Positions 15,386 through 15,707 of a stretch of 15,707 nt of DNA are shown in pieces. Both the position numbers and the translations under genes were made by a program. Each line of letters starts with the position of its first letter. The stretch's first letter is position 1. The stretch comes from DATELY01 sp035276085 (lineage in GTDB: Bacteria > Pseudomonadota > Gammaproteobacteria > Steroidobacterales > Steroidobacteraceae), in assembly GCA_035276085.1 (NCBI GenBank), contig DATELY010000208.1, forward strand, positions 1 through 15,707. The letters run 5' to 3'. The notes below the pieces were generated by a model. It was not told the DNA's origin, ran no database searches, and saw only the letters and a program-made list of their open reading frames with translations.

Positions 15386-15615
15386 CAGCCACCGCAGCTC
15401 GGCCAAGCGTCCTTCCCCCGCGAGTGCAGCGAACCGGGTAGATAGTGTTCCAGCATGACGGGCAGATCTTCCCGATCGGCCCGGCCCGCCCTAACTTCGT
15501 TGATTAGGTCCTGCCTTGGATGGTCTTCCGCCAACAACAACGCCAACATCTCATTTGCTGCGACGAGCAGCACGCGAAGATCCTCGGCAAGCAGGGGCGC
15601 GCTGTCTATTCGCAT
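15277..15615 (-). CDS. Small unknown protein, 3' end running antisense into minE
   Basis: 112-residue open frame on the minus strand; I do not recognise it. The start is well supported: GGGAGGA (complement of 15624-15630) sits 8 nt before the ATG at 15615, and the upstream gene ends only 5 nt before it, so the two look like an operon. The first 76 or so residues are a plausible leucine-rich, acidic soluble protein (VLLVAANEMLALLLAEDHPR). The last 36 residues are read antisense through the 3' end of minE and are Ser/Thr-rich with no protein-like pattern. I infer that the original stop was lost or replaced. An antitoxin-like partner of the upstream gene is possible but unsupported. Confidence 0.5.
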   Translation of the reverse strand: MRIDSAPLLAEDLRVLLVAANEMLALLLAEDHPRQDLINEVRAGRADREDLPVMLEHYLPGSLHSRGKDAWPSCGGCHADPFAPGNATDNSSTWFPSSFSRLTCTASGSTLT

Positions 15616-15620
15616 CGCGC

Positions 15621-15707
15621 CTATCCTCCCTGCATATTCGTGCCTGTCAGAATCTCATTGAGCGCGACATTGATGTAGTAATTCGATCGCCCGATCTTCT
15701 GCTTCTG
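15621..15707 (-). CDS. C-terminal end of an unidentified protein, cut by the window edge
   Basis: Twenty-eight codons and a TAG stop are visible on the minus strand; the 5' part lies beyond the window. The tail includes QKIGRSNYYINVALNEIL, which looks like the wing and last helix of a winged-helix domain, as found at the end of some Fic-family and other regulatory proteins. That comparison is tentative. Its stop overlaps the Shine-Dalgarno region of the small downstream open frame, indicating translational coupling. Confidence 0.5.
   Translation of the reverse strand, partial: QKQKIGRSNYYINVALNEILTGTNMQGG

Noticed and set aside
15408..15441. Possible fourth copy of the dispersed repeat arm downstream of minE
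   Set aside because: AGCGTCCTTCCCCCGCGAG resembles the left arm of the 7816 element, but many positions differ and no opposing arm is present, so chance similarity cannot be excluded.

Overview
The window is GC-rich chromosomal DNA from a proteobacterium, most probably a gammaproteobacterium. The gene set fits this: a canonical minCDE operon, a YbaL-type KefB-family antiporter, an E. coli-type NhaA, a DeaD/CsdA RNA helicase and a Pseudomonas-like moxR-DUF58-tgpA cluster. High GC, frequent GTG/TTG starts and GC-rich palindromic intergenic repeats suggest a Xanthomonadales/Nevskiales-like lineage, but this is inference and I cannot name the organism. I see no rRNA, tRNA, CRISPR, phage or transposase.

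Layout. 1-169: repeat-rich leader with a 54-bp tandem duplication. 170-4255: moxR AAA+ ATPase, DUF58 protein and TgpA-type membrane transglutaminase; the last two overlap by 1 nt, while the first gap holds a long imperfect inverted repeat. 4331-5407: exported protein of unknown function with a DUF4412-like beginning. 5406-5470: large perfect-stem hairpin. 5485-5979: gluconate kinase, followed 14 nt later by a GTG-started DEAD-box helicase (5994-7805). 7816-7952: a second copy of the long inverted repeat, filling the gap to the convergent nhaA (complement 7956-9185). nhaA and ybaL (9371-11071) diverge from a 185-bp spacer. 11267-13093: soluble GAF/histidine kinase/receiver hybrid. 13094-13539: no intact gene, but a hairpin, the decayed remains of a 6-phosphogluconate dehydrogenase gene and a cruciform-like repeat. 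13540-15385: minC, minD (TTG start) and minE. 15277-15707 on the minus strand: a small unknown ORF running antisense into minE, and the C-terminus of an upstream gene cut by the window edge.

How the parts work together. The first cluster probably acts at the cell envelope (MoxR chaperone plus DUF58 and transglutaminase partners). NhaA and YbaL are both cation/proton antiporters and may serve pH and ion homeostasis together. GntK makes 6-phosphogluconate, the substrate of the enzyme whose gene lies broken about 7 kb away. MinCDE positions the division septum.

Most genes are ordinary housekeeping genes. The unusual content is in the gaps: a composite palindromic repeat family with insertions inside its arms, two further large hairpins, a three-piece gnd pseudogene, and the antisense overlap at the 3' end of minE. 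I found no convincing new multi-gene system.
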